46,151 nucleotides of DNA from Microcaldota archaeon (GCA_023247085.1 JAHFHC010000007.1:1-46151), one strand, 5' to 3'; numbered from the stretch's first letter, positions 9,078 through 17,292 are shown. Program-made: numbers and translations. The notes: generated by a model from the sequence alone, not told the origin.

Positions 9078-10964
9078 TTATTCTTTGTTTGGATTCAAGG
9101 GAGAGAATGCGATTCCGCCGCCTTGGAAGAATTTACTGAAAAATTCAACGTATTGTAACCTCATTGACTGAATCATTGATTCGAATAACGCAAGTGCAAT
9201 GCTCATTGCATGCCCAACTACAAAGAGTACAAGCAATAAAATTGATGTAATTATGCCAATTGGGGTTGTGAATGTAAGGCTCTCTGTTATTTTATTTAAT
9301 ATTAATGCGATAATTACGCCGGATACGCCAAGCGCCATAATCCTAAGATAAGAAAAAATATTTGAAATCAAACTAGGTATTTCAACTAATGCAGTTGCGC
9401 CTTCAAAAACTGCTATGCCAATTATGCTTGCTAACATTATTGGCAAACTGATATTTGGTGTTATTATTGCTGCAAATGGTTGAATGAAGTGTAGAAAAGG
9501 AATTTCGATGTTTCCAGCTACAAAAAGCGCCAGGGAAAACTCTAACACGAGCCAACTTAACTTAGCGTAACCGTGTTTTGCATGGTGATGTGCAAACGAC
9601 TGCCATGCGCCAATTAAATAGCCAATTGCCAAGTGGATCATGCCGAATAAAATCGATAATGCCATTAGCAATGCTAATCCATGTTCTTCTGATCTGTGGA
9701 TTAATGGGTTTAATGCATAGCCAAAAATGTGTTCAAAGCCAAAGAACTCGCCAAAAATCACTCCGAAAATTATGCTCGCAATTGAAGATACTGCTAGCAT
9801 TGTGCCAATTGACTGAACAAATTTATCTCGTTTATCAATTTTCGATTTCAATGCAATTGCGCCAATTAGTGAAACTAACCCATACCCGATGTCTCCGACG
9901 ATCATGCCAAAAAAGAGGGGGAATGATACTGCTACAAGCATAGTTGGGTCTAATTCGGTTGATTTTGGCAATGAGAAGAATTTAACAAGTTCTTCAAATG
10001 ATTTGATTCCTTTTGGATTCTGAAGTTGCGTTGGCGCCAATTCGCGAGTTTTCACGAATTCAACATAACTCGTTATACTTGATGCTGCGTTCAATTTGTT
10101 TTCAATTGTATCTTCGTGTTTTTTTGGAATCCACGCTTCAACTGCAACTAAGTTCTTAGTTGCACCAAACTGGAGCGGCAACTGCGCTTTTTTTGATTCC
10201 ACTTCAAGTGAGGTTATGAGTGAAACAATTGCGTTGCCTTGTTCTTGTTTTATGGAACTTAACTCTTGGCTTATTTTTGTTATATTTGCGGTTATATTTT
10301 GAATTTGATTTTCTATGCTTTCCACTTCTTGTGAATAGTATTCGCTGGCTATTTTTGGTGTAGTGAATGTCTTCAAAGAGTGTTTTGCCACTATTTTTAA
10401 AACTGATTCACTTTGATTTTTGTCAAATGCAATTAATACGTATGTAGAATTGGCTTTTTCGCGAGTGTAAACTGCAGTGTTTTGAATTCCTGAAAACTCT
10501 GCTTTCAATGCTTCCAAATTAGTCTGCGTTTGGAATAAAGTAGATCCAATACTCTTTGTTGAATCATAATTTCGGCGTAAATTGAACAAAGCAAAAGGCG
10601 CCGCTTCTTCGAGATTTTTTTGCAATTCTTTTAATTCTTCTTGGAGTTTTTCTTTTCCTTCGTTTAAGGCGATTACGTGGTTTGCATTTATTTTTTCACT
10701 TCTTTTAAGCAATCCCGATAATGAATCTTGAAGTGCCAGTGGCCTTTCTTTAATATTTAGTATTTTTTCAGCTGTTCGTAACGCTATTAACGTGGTTGAC
10801 ACGTCTTTAAAGTAATCTAGCGTCTGGCCAAGTTGCGGTAAATAAGCATGCTTAACTGGTGTAATGTGTATTGCGCCAAATTCGTATAAACTGTCAACTA
10901 GTTTTGAAATTGATTCTTTTTCGCAGTAAACTCTTATGCGTGTCATTGGTTGGCTTTTGAACAT
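9078..10964 (-). CDS. atpI: A-type ATP synthase subunit I (membrane stator, a subunit)
   Basis: This 628-residue protein is the stator subunit that forms the ion half-channels. The N-terminal half (about 1-325) is a soluble domain with long coiled coils that holds the two peripheral stalks. The C-terminal half has about seven or eight membrane segments, beginning near LDPTMLVAVSFPLFFGMIVG. The end is short and charged. GGGAGG lies about 10 nt before the ATG, just after the subunit H stop. Size and layout are typical. Confidence 0.95.
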   Translation of the reverse strand: MFKSQPMTRIRVYCEKESISKLVDSLYEFGAIHITPVKHAYLPQLGQTLDYFKDVSTTLIALRTAEKILNIKERPLALQDSLSGLLKRSEKINANHVIALNEGKEKLQEELKELQKNLEEAAPFALFNLRRNYDSTKSIGSTLFQTQTNLEALKAEFSGIQNTAVYTREKANSTYVLIAFDKNQSESVLKIVAKHSLKTFTTPKIASEYYSQEVESIENQIQNITANITKISQELSSIKQEQGNAIVSLITSLEVESKKAQLPLQFGATKNLVAVEAWIPKKHEDTIENKLNAASSITSYVEFVKTRELAPTQLQNPKGIKSFEELVKFFSLPKSTELDPTMLVAVSFPLFFGMIVGDIGYGLVSLIGAIALKSKIDKRDKFVQSIGTMLAVSSIASIIFGVIFGEFFGFEHIFGYALNPLIHRSEEHGLALLMALSILFGMIHLAIGYLIGAWQSFAHHHAKHGYAKLSWLVLEFSLALFVAGNIEIPFLHFIQPFAAIITPNISLPIMLASIIGIAVFEGATALVEIPSLISNIFSYLRIMALGVSGVIIALILNKITESLTFTTPIGIITSILLLVLFVVGHAMSIALALFESMIQSMRLQYVEFFSKFFQGGGIAFSPLNPNKE

Positions 10965-10971
10965 ATTTGTT

Positions 10972-11328
10972 TCAAGCCTCCCTCGCGATTATTTTTATAA
11001 ATTCTTCAAATAGTTTTTCTGAAACTTTATCTGTATTCTGACCAATGATTTGCTCATTGATTTTTTCAGTGTTTTTTATAATTAGTTTACTCTTTTCAAT
11101 TTCTTCTTGCCTAATTCGTTCAATTTCCTTAGTTTTTAACAATGCCGCTTCTTGTTGTGCTTCTTCAATCACTTCTTCAGCTTCTTCTCTAGCACTTGCG
11201 ATAATCTTAGCCGCGTTTTCCTTAGCATTAGTCAATCGAACTTCTATTGAAGCCTCTATCTCCGCAACTTTGTGGATTTCAGTTGTATCTAAATCATCTT
11301 TGGAATGGCTGTTCTGCTCTTCGTGCAT
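10972..11328 (-). CDS. atpH: A-type ATP synthase subunit H (peripheral stalk), first gene of the operon
   Basis: This 118-residue protein is almost entirely one charged helix. It has heptad spacing through AKENAAKIIASAREEAEEVI and the following EAQQEAALLKTKEIERIRQ, as expected for subunit H (G-like), which pairs with subunit E. GAGGT lies about 5 nt before the ATG. As the first gene after the divergent promoter region it leads the nine-subunit operon. Confidence 0.9.
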   Translation of the reverse strand: MHEEQNSHSKDDLDTTEIHKVAEIEASIEVRLTNAKENAAKIIASAREEAEEVIEEAQQEAALLKTKEIERIRQEEIEKSKLIIKNTEKINEQIIGQNTDKVSEKLFEEFIKIIAREA

Positions 11329-11445
11329 ACGAAACCTCGTAAAACTTCGTAAAACCCAGTGAGCCCTAAACAGTAGTCTTTAACTAAACCACCCAAATCT
11401 CCTAAAAGGACCCTCAAAGGCCAATTCATATTATGTGCATCGGGA

Positions 11446-11453
11446 TTTATAAA
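11446..11453. promoter_or_regulatory. Self-complementary TATA box between divergent atp operon and 186-aa gene
   Basis: The sequence TTTATAAA here is palindromic and lies between two divergent genes. Reading right, transcription would begin near 11475-11480, leaving a short leader with GAGGGAT before the ATG at 11503. Reading left, transcription would begin near 11420, leaving a leader of about 90 nt before atpH. That leader contains a tandem TTTTACGA repeat and TCCTTTTAGGA. No other strong TATA box is seen in the interval. Confidence 0.5.
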
Positions 11454-11502
11454 ACCAAATGCCAGTGCGTGTGCCCAAAGCCTTTAATTCCGCTGAGGGA
11501 TA

Positions 11503-12063
11503 ATGGCTATTCATATGCCAAAAATCGGTTTTGTAGATTGTTTGTCAAATGCTTTTGATTCTTTTGAACTTGCTACCGTTATTATTGAAAAAAACTATGC
11601 AGGTACAACGCTCCAGCGCCTAACTGCGCCAGAAATCCTCAAAATCCCAGTGTGCGCCAAAAAACTATTGGTAAGTGATGCAGATGCGGTTGTTGTATTT
11701 GCAACTGCTGTGCCTGAAGCAGACTATGATTCGCTGCATTTATTGCTTGAAAAGACAATTGACCTTGAAGTAGCGCATCAAAAATACGTGTTTTACTGCG
11801 TTGTGTCTGAAGAGGAGTTTTCAAGTCAAGCTGATTTTGAAGCAGTTGCATCAAAACGCCTTGATGGTGTTTTTGACCTTGTATTGAAATCATTACACTC
11901 TCCAAGTGAAGTTTCAAGTCAAATTGGAACTGGAATGGACTTTTCAATGTTTGCCAGTTTAGCCGCAGGTGGAGCAAACCAAGAGCAAACACAATCAGCA
12001 ACACCCGCTGCTCCAGCAATGCCTGCTTCAACAGACGAAGAAGCTAGTAAACCGCTTTTCTAA
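11503..12063 (+). CDS. Divergent paralogue of archaeal riboflavin/lumazine synthase fold, probably not an active enzyme of that type
   Basis: This is a 186-residue protein. Residues 1-135 follow the layout of archaeal riboflavin synthase (the RibC present here at 36515-36976). GFVDCL stands where RibC has GICDTT, the PVCAKKLLVSDADAVVVFAT segment matches PVACLRLFDQGCDIVMAFG, and a later YVFYCVVSEEE matches HILEVFVHEDE. The RVD motif after the first strand and the HEAS motif are missing, so substrate handling is probably lost or changed. A C-terminal tail (about 150-186) rich in Ala, Gln, Thr and Pro is an addition. It is transcribed divergently from the ATP synthase operon. Fold assignment is inference; function is unknown. 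Confidence 0.7.
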   Translation: MAIHMPKIGFVDCLSNAFDSFELATVIIEKNYAGTTLQRLTAPEILKIPVCAKKLLVSDADAVVVFATAVPEADYDSLHLLLEKTIDLEVAHQKYVFYCVVSEEEFSSQADFEAVASKRLDGVFDLVLKSLHSPSEVSSQIGTGMDFSMFASLAAGGANQEQTQSATPAAPAMPASTDEEASKPLF

Positions 12064-12084
12064 AAAATAAATTCAGTGAAAAAT

Positions 12085-12417
12085 ATGAAAAAATTGAAAA
12101 AAATTAAGAAAAACGCTACGAAAACTAAGAAAGTTAAAATTTAATTAAAGAAGAAAAAGAAGCAAGTTGCCCAGCCAGCGTTTATTTTAGCTGCAAAGCG
12201 ACGGCGTTCAATCGACATTGCGATTCCATATAGTAAACTCTGGATTTGTAAAATTGGAAAAGCGCGCGTTGCGTTTATAAAAGGCGATTCGTTGTTTCCA
12301 GTGGGAATAATTCAAAAAAAGAAGAAGCGCCGCGCAGATTACTTGATTCATGCGAAGCCATTTGACTCAACTGAACATGAACACTTAGCAACTCACCTTT
12401 GCCTAATCAAAAGCTGA
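12085..12417 (+). pseudogene. Lysine-rich small ORF interrupted by an in-frame TAA
   Basis: An ATG at 12085 opens a lysine-rich frame (MKKLKKIKKN) that stops after 19 codons at a TAA at 12142-12144. The same frame then continues without a stop for 90 codons to a TGA at 12415. The continuation is also lysine-rich at first, then reads SIDIAIPYSKLWICKIGKA and ends CLIKS. The continuation has no ATG, GTG or TTG near its beginning, so it would need readthrough, a rare start, or is a decayed gene. An in-frame GTG at 12076 is an alternative start. I do not recognise the protein. Apart from this ORF the stretch from 12064 to 12450 shows nothing else. Confidence 0.45.
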
Positions 12418-12450
12418 ATCAGCGAATTGGTCCGAGCCTTAAAAGCTTAC

Positions 12451-13170
12451 TTAAACTTTCGCTGCTTCTGTTTTTACTGCTTTTTTAGCTGCGCTTTTCG
12501 CTGCTTTTTTAAGCCCAGGTTTAGCGTTTTCAATTAGTTTCTTCGTAGCTGCTTTTGCAACTTTAGAAGTTACTTTTTCGCGCTTTAATTTGCCCCGAGT
12601 TCCAGCAAGCACGTCGTTTACTAGTTTTGCGCGTAGTTTTTTGTCGTTTAACACTGCATTTACTAGTGAGATTCTAACTTTTGGACTTGTACTTGCCGTT
12701 TTAACGGCGTGGTCAAGTTTAGATTTGTTTTTGCCATTAAGTAGTTTTTTCAAAACATTGTCAAGTGTTTTCTTTGAAACAAGTTGTTTGTTTAAATTTT
12801 TCAAGGTTTTTTTCTCCCATGACTTTACACTACTAATTGCGCTTGTTTCTTCTTCTCTGATTCGTTCAACTGCCTTTTCTTCATTCGCCAAACCATCTTG
12901 AACGTTTTTTACTTCGCGGTGTATTTCGCTTAGTTTTTCGCCAAATTCAATAAATCTACGCAATGTTTCGCTGTGTAAATGATCGGAATCATGCTTTGTA
13001 ACTTCTCCAGTTGCCTTTGCTTCGTTCAAAGTTTGCATCATTTGTCTAAGTTCATTTTCAATTAATGCAAGCCTATTTTCATATTCAGTTAATTTGTGTT
13101 CTAGTGCCTTGTCCATTAGGTCTTCTACTCTGCTTGCCCTTTCTTCAGCGTGTTTTAACATGTTTTCCAT
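12451..13170 (-). CDS. Coiled-coil protein with basic C-terminal tail, function unknown
   Basis: This 239-residue protein is predicted to be mostly helical. Residues 1-125 are a heptad-like coiled coil (ENRLALIENELRQMMQTLNE), and the middle is charged. From about residue 200 a Lys/Ala-rich tail (AAKSAAKKAVKTEAAKV) resembles histone-H1-like tails. There is no membrane segment. The tail would suit nucleic acid binding (inference). It follows the membrane-anchored coiled-coil gene at 13207-13575 by 36 nt on the same strand, so the two probably form an operon. GGGGATGGGAT precedes the ATG. I do not recognise the family. Confidence 0.75.
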   Translation of the reverse strand: MENMLKHAEERASRVEDLMDKALEHKLTEYENRLALIENELRQMMQTLNEAKATGEVTKHDSDHLHSETLRRFIEFGEKLSEIHREVKNVQDGLANEEKAVERIREEETSAISSVKSWEKKTLKNLNKQLVSKKTLDNVLKKLLNGKNKSKLDHAVKTASTSPKVRISLVNAVLNDKKLRAKLVNDVLAGTRGKLKREKVTSKVAKAATKKLIENAKPGLKKAAKSAAKKAVKTEAAKV

Positions 13171-13206
13171 TTTTTATCCCATCCCCGGTTTAAGTATTTT
13201 CCTTGT

Positions 13207-13575
13207 TTAAGCATTTGTTCCTTTTACTTGCTTTACGCCTTGTAACACTTCATTAATTTTAGCGGCTAGTGCGTCAAGTTGTTTAACGTGAAATTCAGTT
13301 TTAGCTGCAAGTAGTACGTCATTTTTTGCTTTTAGTGCTTCATTTTCTCTCTCTACGTTTCTTTTAGCTTCTTCAGAGAACAATACAGTGCTTTCAGTAG
13401 GTTGCGATAAAGGGGCGACCACTTCTTGAGCCATTGATTGCATTTCAGTTTCACTTAACGGTGTAATTTGCTTTACTCGGTTAAGCTCTTCTTCGAGCCT
13501 CAAGTATTCCTTCAAAATAACTAAGTCAACTATTACGATGCCAATTGTAAGCAATATTGCTTCAAAACTACCCAC
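13207..13575 (-). CDS. Membrane-anchored coiled-coil protein, function unknown
   Basis: This is a 122-residue protein. One N-terminal membrane helix (about residues 5-23, AILLTIGIVIVDLVILKEYL) is followed by a short coiled coil, a Pro/Ser/Thr linker (about 45-65) and a second coiled coil to the end. The start is a GTG with GAGGGGGAT just upstream. A TATA box (TTTATAAA at 13610-13617) is well placed for it. It precedes the coiled-coil gene at 12451-13170, which could be its soluble partner. I do not recognise the family. Confidence 0.7.
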   Translation of the reverse strand: MGSFEAILLTIGIVIVDLVILKEYLRLEEELNRVKQITPLSETEMQSMAQEVVAPLSQPTESTVLFSEEAKRNVERENEALKAKNDVLLAAKTEFHVKQLDALAAKINEVLQGVKQVKGTNA

Positions 13576-13609
13576 GTTATCCCCCTCTCAAAACCTAGAA
13601 AAACACGCA

Positions 13610-13617
13610 TTTATAAA
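13610..13617 (-). promoter_or_regulatory. TATA box for the coiled-coil operon
   Basis: TTTATAAA lies 35 nt before the GTG start of the membrane-anchored coiled-coil gene. The expected transcription start is near 13585, giving a very short leader that contains GAGGGGG. Confidence 0.5.
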
Positions 13618-13754
13618 CGGTTTGATAGTAACAAATCGTCGGTTTTTTTCTTTCTTATAATCCTGCATTTTTGCATTTTAGTTATGCGTGTGTCTGCCTA
13701 GTTATTCGGCTTTTTATACTTGTGAACCTTAATGACTAGCAACCCACGATAAAA

Positions 13755-14768
13755 ATGTTTTTTCCTGCTGATCGCAAAGTTGAGTTAGAGCCCACTCCGG
13801 TTTTTCTTGATGTAAAAGGAGAAGGCGCGACGTTTATTTCGCATGCCCATGCTGACCATGCAGTTAAATCTGCGCATACGGTTATTTCAACGCCTGAAAC
13901 GATGGCGCTTTTACGTTGTCGTAATTACGTTAAAAAAACAGCCCGCCACGTTTCCAGCACTAGGGACGTTGCTGGTGCAAAAGTAACTCTTTTTAATGCC
14001 GGGCATATTTTTGGTAGTTCGCAAATTAAAATTGAAAAAAATGATTCAACTTTTCTTTATACTGGCGACTTATCATTAACTGAATCACTTACTGCAGGTA
14101 AAGCGGACTTAGTTGAATGCGATGAGTTGTTAATTGAATGTAATTTTGGCTTACCGCGCTATGTTTTTCCACCTAGAATGGACGTAGGACAACAAATGGC
14201 GAAATGGGCGTTGTCAAATGAAAAACAAGGGGCAATTAGTGTTATTGGCGGTTATTCGCTTGGAAAAGCGCAAGAGGTAATCGCTCATTTGAATGAAGCT
14301 GGAATTACTCCGCTTGTGCCAAGCCAAATTGCAAGCGTGTCAAAATGTTACAATGATAATGGCTGTAAGCGGCTAAATTACGTTGATTTAAACACCATCG
14401 AAGGCCAAAGTTGCTTAAAACAAAGCGGGTTTACTGCAGTGTTTCCACTTCGTGAAGTCTCTGCTGAATTAGGATACGTGTTGCGCGAAGGCTATTCAAC
14501 AGCCGTGCGATTAGCTCATTGTAGCGGCTGGTGCCTTGACTTCAATTCGCCCGGAATAACCGGATTTCCATTGAGCGATCACGCAGATTTCAATGATTTA
14601 ACCCAATTTGTAGAATACAGCGGAGCAAAAAAAGTACACTGCGTTTACGGCTCAGCTGAACAGTTTGCCGCTACTTTATGCCGAAAAGGGATTGATGCGT
14701 CACCAGTTCGCCAACAAAGCAAAAAAACAGATGGCCAAAGCCTATTAACGAACTTTCAAGTTGTTTAA
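13755..14768 (+). CDS. Metallo-beta-lactamase/beta-CASP-like nuclease family protein
   Basis: This is a 337-residue protein of the MBL fold, in the group that includes archaeal mRNA 3'-end-processing-factor-like exonucleases. The metal motif SHAHADH is near the N-terminus (about residues 29-35), a later GHIFGSSQ and TGDLS follow, and the C-terminal PLSDHADF motif is present. GYSLGKAQEVI fits the beta-CASP insertion. There is no KH domain, unlike the long archaeal CPSF homologues. A role in RNA or DNA end processing is the family expectation. A TATA box (CTTTTTATAC) lies about 40 nt before the ATG. Confidence 0.85.
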   Translation: MFFPADRKVELEPTPVFLDVKGEGATFISHAHADHAVKSAHTVISTPETMALLRCRNYVKKTARHVSSTRDVAGAKVTLFNAGHIFGSSQIKIEKNDSTFLYTGDLSLTESLTAGKADLVECDELLIECNFGLPRYVFPPRMDVGQQMAKWALSNEKQGAISVIGGYSLGKAQEVIAHLNEAGITPLVPSQIASVSKCYNDNGCKRLNYVDLNTIEGQSCLKQSGFTAVFPLREVSAELGYVLREGYSTAVRLAHCSGWCLDFNSPGITGFPLSDHADFNDLTQFVEYSGAKKVHCVYGSAEQFAATLCRKGIDASPVRQQSKKTDGQSLLTNFQVV

Positions 14769-14807
14769 AAAAACTTCACGTGTTATTATTTAATTACTTT
14801 TACAACT

Positions 14808-15110
14808 ATGTTTGAACTAATTACAACTGTTGGCAAAAAAAGCGATGCCCAGCAAATTTCAACTCAGCTTATCAAGCGCAAGTTAGCGGCTTGTGTTTCA
14901 TATTGGCCAATTTTTTCAATATATCAATGGAAAGGTAAAATGCACATTGAAAAAGAGTGGCGAATTGAAATAAAAACAAGTAAAAGGGCTGCAAAAAAAG
15001 CCGAGCATTGTTTGCGCTCCCTGCATAATTATGAATTACTGGTTGTTTCTAAATGCGAGATAAACGTTGACAAAAATGCCGAAAGGTGGATAGAGAAATG
15101 CGCGAAGTAA
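14808..15110 (+). CDS. cutA: CutA1-like divalent cation tolerance protein
   Basis: This 100-residue protein is a CutA1 family member, a small trimeric ferredoxin-like protein associated with divalent metal tolerance. The LIKRKLAACVSYWPIFSIYQ segment and the WKGKMHIEKEWRIEIKTS segment are diagnostic of the family. Its 3' end overlaps the DUF84 gene, so the two are translationally coupled. The biochemical role of the family is not well established. Confidence 0.9.
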   Translation: MFELITTVGKKSDAQQISTQLIKRKLAACVSYWPIFSIYQWKGKMHIEKEWRIEIKTSKRAAKKAEHCLRSLHNYELLVVSKCEINVDKNAERWIEKCAK

Positions 15111-15667
15111 AAAACGCAAATGCAATTATGGTGGCTGTTGGTTCCAAAAACCCAGTTAAGTTAAATGCCGCGTTAAATGGCTTTAAGCATTATTTTGAAA
15201 ACGTTAACGTGCAAGGGTTTAATGTAGCAAGCGGTGTGAGGGACCAGCCAAAATCACTTGAAGAAATGTCCACTGGCGCTGCAACTCGAGCAAAAAACGC
15301 GTATGCCGCAGGCAAAGCGAATGGCCACGTTGATTACGGCGTTGGCATTGAAGCTGGTGTTTATTCTGTTCCTGGCTTTCCACACAAGCATTTTACTGGT
15401 GCAATTTCGGCGGTTTTCGACGGCAAAAGCGTTCACCTTGGCTTGTCAACTGGGGTTGAATTGCCTCCGAAAGTTGCTAAAATAGTTATTGAAACCGACA
15501 AAGAACTTGGAACGGTTTTTGACGAGTTACTTAACCGCAAAAACGTAAAACAACAAGAAGGCGCAGTTGGCGTGTTAACAAAAGGTAAGTTCCCCCGCGA
15601 AAAAACGCTTGAATTCGGAGTTGCACTTGCATTAGTGCCAATAGTAAGCAAAGAATTGTTCGAGTAA
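15098..15667 (+). CDS. Inosine/xanthosine triphosphatase-like protein (DUF84, YjjX family)
   Basis: This family hydrolyses non-canonical purine nucleoside triphosphates such as ITP and XTP and so cleans the nucleotide pool. The diagnostic N-terminus VAVGSKNPVKLNAALNGF and the GVGIEAGVYS motif are present. Length is 189 residues from the ATG at 15098. A GTG at 15086 lies in AGGTGG, which more likely acts as the ribosome binding site. An ATG at 15128, directly before VAVGSKN, is a second possibility. It overlaps the end of CutA by 13 nt. Confidence 0.88.
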   Translation: MREVKNANAIMVAVGSKNPVKLNAALNGFKHYFENVNVQGFNVASGVRDQPKSLEEMSTGAATRAKNAYAAGKANGHVDYGVGIEAGVYSVPGFPHKHFTGAISAVFDGKSVHLGLSTGVELPPKVAKIVIETDKELGTVFDELLNRKNVKQQEGAVGVLTKGKFPREKTLEFGVALALVPIVSKELFE

Positions 15668-15677
15668 ATTGTGAATG

Positions 15678-15686
15678 CTTTAAATA
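15678..15686 (+). promoter_or_regulatory. TATA box for the flavin lipoprotein/apbE pair
   Basis: CTTTAAATA lies about 78 nt before the lipoprotein start. Transcription would begin near 15705-15710. AAAGGTGTG just before the ATG at 15759 serves as ribosome binding site. Confidence 0.45.
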
Positions 15687-15758
15687 CTTCGATTTAATCA
15701 TTATGTAACTAATTTATCCTCACAGAATATTTTAAGAGTTTTAAAAAGGTGTGTTAAT

Positions 15759-16337
15759 ATGAATAAAATTTACAATTCTAAATCAAGTGCTAAACGTTCA
15801 ACAAAAAGTTGGCTTTTCCTAGCTATATCTGTGCTACTAGCAATCTCTCTAATTGGCTGTATAGCTCAAAGCGCTGTACCAGCTGCCAATGACGCTAAAA
15901 ATGATACTGGAAAGAATACCACAAAAAATACTGAAAATCATACCACAAATAGCACTACGAACGTAAGTTCGGGCAATTTCTCTGTAGGAATTATTGCAGA
16001 TAATAAAACTGGTATTGAGAAAGTTCAAGAGACAATTGCCCTTGCAGTTGCAGATGGGGTTTATTCACAAAATGTAACTTATGCTCGTCCTGGTGGAAAT
16101 GAAGAAGTAAACATGACTATTGCAGTCGAAGGCGATGTTGTAACTGCGGCTTCTATTACAGGCACTCCTTCAAGTCCAATTTCAGCTGGTTTCATTAGTA
16201 AAGTAAACGCTGCTTTGCCGGAGTTAGTTGTTGGCAAGAAGATCACTGCGCTTGATCTTCCTAAACAAATTGCTGGAAGTTCCCTTACAACTGCTGCGTT
16301 TAAACAATACGTTGCAGATGTAGTTGAGACGCACTAA
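15759..16337 (+). CDS. Lipoprotein with FMN-binding-type domain, probable covalent flavinylation substrate
   Basis: This is a 192-residue exported protein. A basic N-terminus and hydrophobic helix (about 18-33) end in the lipobox-like LIGC with Cys34. A linker (about 40-75) is packed with N-glycosylation sequons (NTT, NHT, NST, NVS, NFS), as expected on an archaeal surface. The C-terminal domain resembles FMN-binding domains. It ends in D166-LPKQI-AGSS-LTTAAF, which aligns with the ApbE target motif D-x-x-SGAT-x-T. Here Ser175 would take the place of the usual Thr acceptor. The flavin transferase ApbE is the next gene, 28 nt downstream. Flavinylation is therefore inferred from both motif and neighbour. 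A role in extracytoplasmic electron transfer is likely but not shown. Confidence 0.78.
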   Translation: MNKIYNSKSSAKRSTKSWLFLAISVLLAISLIGCIAQSAVPAANDAKNDTGKNTTKNTENHTTNSTTNVSSGNFSVGIIADNKTGIEKVQETIALAVADGVYSQNVTYARPGGNEEVNMTIAVEGDVVTAASITGTPSSPISAGFISKVNAALPELVVGKKITALDLPKQIAGSSLTTAAFKQYVADVVETH

Positions 16338-16364
16338 TATGACGCGCGCCATTTTTTGATTTAT

Positions 16365-17261
16365 ATGGAAATCGCGAGTAGAACCGAAGCGTTGCTTGGA
16401 ACGAACATTGAGATTAAGCTTCCAATGCAAAATGCCTCGCTTTTTTCACAATGCTTTTCTGAAATAAAGCGAATTGAGCGACTTTATTCGCGTTTTTTAG
16501 CAAATTCTCAATTGTCAAAACTAAATCAAAACTTAAACGTTTGGCTAGATGTTTCACCAGAGTTCATACTTCTCTTATCTAAAGCGAAGGAATTCAACGA
16601 GAAAACAAATGGTAACTTTGACATCACTCTTAAATCCGTACTCGACAATTTAGGCTATGATAGCGAATATTCTTTTAAACAAAAACAACCTTCGGCTGAA
16701 AACTTTTTTGCCTCTTCCTTAAGCCAAGCCGAAGCAATTAAAATTGATTCAAAAAATTGTCGTGTTTTGCTAGCAAAAGAAATTGACTTCGGCGGCTTTG
16801 GCAAAGGTTTTGCGCTTGACCAAGTTGCGAATTTACTTGTAAAACGTTGCGTCGATCACTTTTACATAAATGCAGGTGGAGATATTTTTGCAAAAAAAGG
16901 TAAGCAAGGTGATCCGTGGGAGATTCTATTAGAACATCCTGATGACTCTTCATTTGCAATTGGCGAAATATCAATTGACAACCGCGCTATAGCTGGTTCT
17001 GCGCCAAATCGACGCAAGTGGGCGCATGGCCTTCATCATTTGATAAATGCAAAAACTGGATTACCTGCAAGGGGTGTGAAGGCAATTTTTGTAACTGCAA
17101 AAACAGGAATAGAGGCAGACGCTTATGCAACAGCTTTGTTCACAGCTGGTTTTCAAGAGGGTATCGGTTTGTCAAAACAATTGCCAGTTGAAATTTTGAT
17201 TGTGTCATCTGAAAATAAAATGTTCAAAAGCAATGGCTTCAATGTAGAGTTATTCGGTTAA
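16365..17261 (+). CDS. apbE: FAD:protein FMN transferase
   Basis: ApbE moves FMN from FAD onto a Thr or Ser of a target protein. The 298-residue sequence shows the family segments EALLGTNIEIKL, DFGGFGKGFALDQVA, NAGGDIFAKKG and the late IEADAYATALFTAG with the metal-binding Asp. I start at the ATG at 16365; a TTG nine nt earlier is less likely. There is no signal peptide or lipobox, so as drawn the enzyme is cytoplasmic although its likely substrate is a lipoprotein. It lies immediately downstream of that lipoprotein. Confidence 0.93.
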   Translation: MEIASRTEALLGTNIEIKLPMQNASLFSQCFSEIKRIERLYSRFLANSQLSKLNQNLNVWLDVSPEFILLLSKAKEFNEKTNGNFDITLKSVLDNLGYDSEYSFKQKQPSAENFFASSLSQAEAIKIDSKNCRVLLAKEIDFGGFGKGFALDQVANLLVKRCVDHFYINAGGDIFAKKGKQGDPWEILLEHPDDSSFAIGEISIDNRAIAGSAPNRRKWAHGLHHLINAKTGLPARGVKAIFVTAKTGIEADAYATALFTAGFQEGIGLSKQLPVEILIVSSENKMFKSNGFNVELFG

Positions 17262-17292
17262 AGTAGTTTTCTTTTATTTTTCTTCATGCATT

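Noticed and set aside
11639-12031. 130-codon minus-strand ORF opposite the lumazine-fold paralogue
   Set aside because: Leu/Gln-rich shadow frame of the plus-strand gene, which has its own promoter and ribosome binding site.
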